This document shows, one piece after another, positions 6,647 through 7,034 of a DNA stretch of 7,034 bases (position 1 is the first letter of the stretch; each line of letters opens with the position of its first letter). A program made the position numbers and the translations under genes. This DNA is from Pseudomonadota bacterium (GTDB lineage: Bacteria > Pseudomonadota > Alphaproteobacteria > Acetobacterales > Acetobacteraceae). The notes under the pieces are model-generated. The model ran no database searches and had not been told where the DNA came from. It worked only from the letters and a program-made list of their open reading frames with translations. The stretch is taken from assembly GCA_021807975.1 (NCBI GenBank), contig JAKBCJ010000257.1, positions 1 through 7,034 on the forward strand. The letters run 5' to 3'.

Positions 6647-6656
6647 GAAAGCGGCC

Positions 6657-7034
6657 ATGACCGAATCAGACATCGAGTGGCGTCCGTCCGACGCCATCGT
6701 CCGCGACGCCAACTGGACCAGTTTCATCGCCCAAAGCGGTGTGCCGGATTACGCCACGCTGGTGGCCCGATCATCCAGCGATCCCGAGTGGTACTGGCGA
6801 TCCCTGGCGACCTGGCTGAAGTTCCGCTTCCGCCGGACCCCGAACCGCATGATGGACCTGACGGATGGCATCCAGCACCCGGGCTGGTGCATCGGCGGCA
6901 CCGCCAACCTGTATGACACCGCCGTCACCGCCACGGTTGAACAGCACCCGGGCCGGCCCGCCGTGATCTGGGAGGCGGAGGACGGCCGCACCCAAACCCT
7001 GACCTATGCCGAACTCGACCGTGAAGCCGCCGAG
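6657..7034 (+). CDS. AMP-forming acyl-CoA synthetase (acetyl-CoA synthetase-like), N-terminal part
   Basis: The first 126 codons are present; the gene continues past the right edge. Enzymes of this superfamily activate a carboxylic acid with ATP to an acyl-adenylate and transfer it to coenzyme A. Visible features match the acetyl-CoA-synthetase N-terminal domain: WRPSDAIVRDANWTSFI (8-24), DPEWYWRSLATW (42-53), then GWCIGGTANLYDTAV (76-90), equivalent to the W-x-x-GGxxN element, and PAVIWEAEDG plus LTYAELDRE at the start of the AMP-binding domain. The P-loop-like and adenylate-binding motifs lie beyond the window, so the substrate (acetate, propionate, acetoacetate or a longer acid) cannot be assigned. 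The start is supported by AGGAGA at 6641-6646. Its codon use and GC (about 67% in one counted line) match rpe-purH rather than the preceding island. It does not appear to be functionally connected to the toxin-antitoxin pair. Confidence 0.88.
   Translation, partial: MTESDIEWRPSDAIVRDANWTSFIAQSGVPDYATLVARSSSDPEWYWRSLATWLKFRFRRTPNRMMDLTDGIQHPGWCIGGTANLYDTAVTATVEQHPGRPAVIWEAEDGRTQTLTYAELDREAAE

Larger units (their letters stand above)
6438..6656. other. 219-bp gap without a recognisable gene
   Basis: Between the toxin stop and the acyl-CoA synthetase start I see no coding region with family features on either strand; the short open frames crossing it have no recognisable motifs. It contains an inverted repeat at 6446-6480 (separate entry) and returns to high GC from about 6475. 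The promoter of the downstream gene is probably here, but I found no -35/-10 pair I would defend. The gap may hold the right-hand junction of the toxin-antitoxin island. Confidence 0.5.

Noticed and set aside
6279..6727. Two minus-strand open frames crossing the gap after the toxin
   Set aside because: They overlap the toxin or acyl-CoA synthetase coding sequence, lack motifs and have no ribosome binding site; probably not genes.

Overview
The window looks like a piece of a high-GC alphaproteobacterial chromosome, most plausibly from the Rhodospirillales/Acetobacteraceae side. The basis is GC-rich codon use (about 67-68% GC in two flanking 60-base lines counted by eye) and the neighbourhood rsmB-rpe-heparinase-like-purH. 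I recall that neighbourhood from alphaproteobacteria and did not check it by search. All genes seen are on the + strand.

Left and centre (1-5203) is a compact run of mostly housekeeping genes. It starts with the last 39 codons of an RsmB-type 16S rRNA m5C methyltransferase. Then come rpe (ribulose-phosphate 3-epimerase), a heparinase II/III-family protein that starts inside the rpe stop codon (GTGA overlap), a family 4-type glycosyltransferase 16 bp later, and purH 43 bp after that. The tight spacing suggests co-transcription from rpe, or further upstream, to purH. Two glycan-related proteins of unknown substrate therefore sit between a pentose-phosphate enzyme and the last two steps of IMP synthesis.

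The region 5204-6656 differs. Base composition falls (about 48% and 42% GC in two sampled 60-base lines), and it carries a two-gene cassette whose members overlap by GTGA: a 234-residue protein with an N-terminal helix-turn-helix and a C-terminal DUF433-like domain, then a 136-residue PIN-like protein. Sizes, order and domains match the VapBC45-type toxin-antitoxin organisation. The cassette has a candidate operator just upstream and is followed by 219 bp with no recognisable gene. It looks like an acquired accessory island between purH and the next chromosomal gene.

Right edge (6657-7034) holds the first 126 codons of an acyl-CoA synthetase of the AMP-forming, acetyl-CoA-synthetase-like superfamily, with a strong ribosome binding site. 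It is cut by the window end.

I found no tRNA, rRNA, CRISPR array, insertion sequence or convincing rho-independent terminator. Nothing here amounts to a clearly new system. The toxin-antitoxin island and the glycan genes embedded between rpe and purH are the parts most worth following up.
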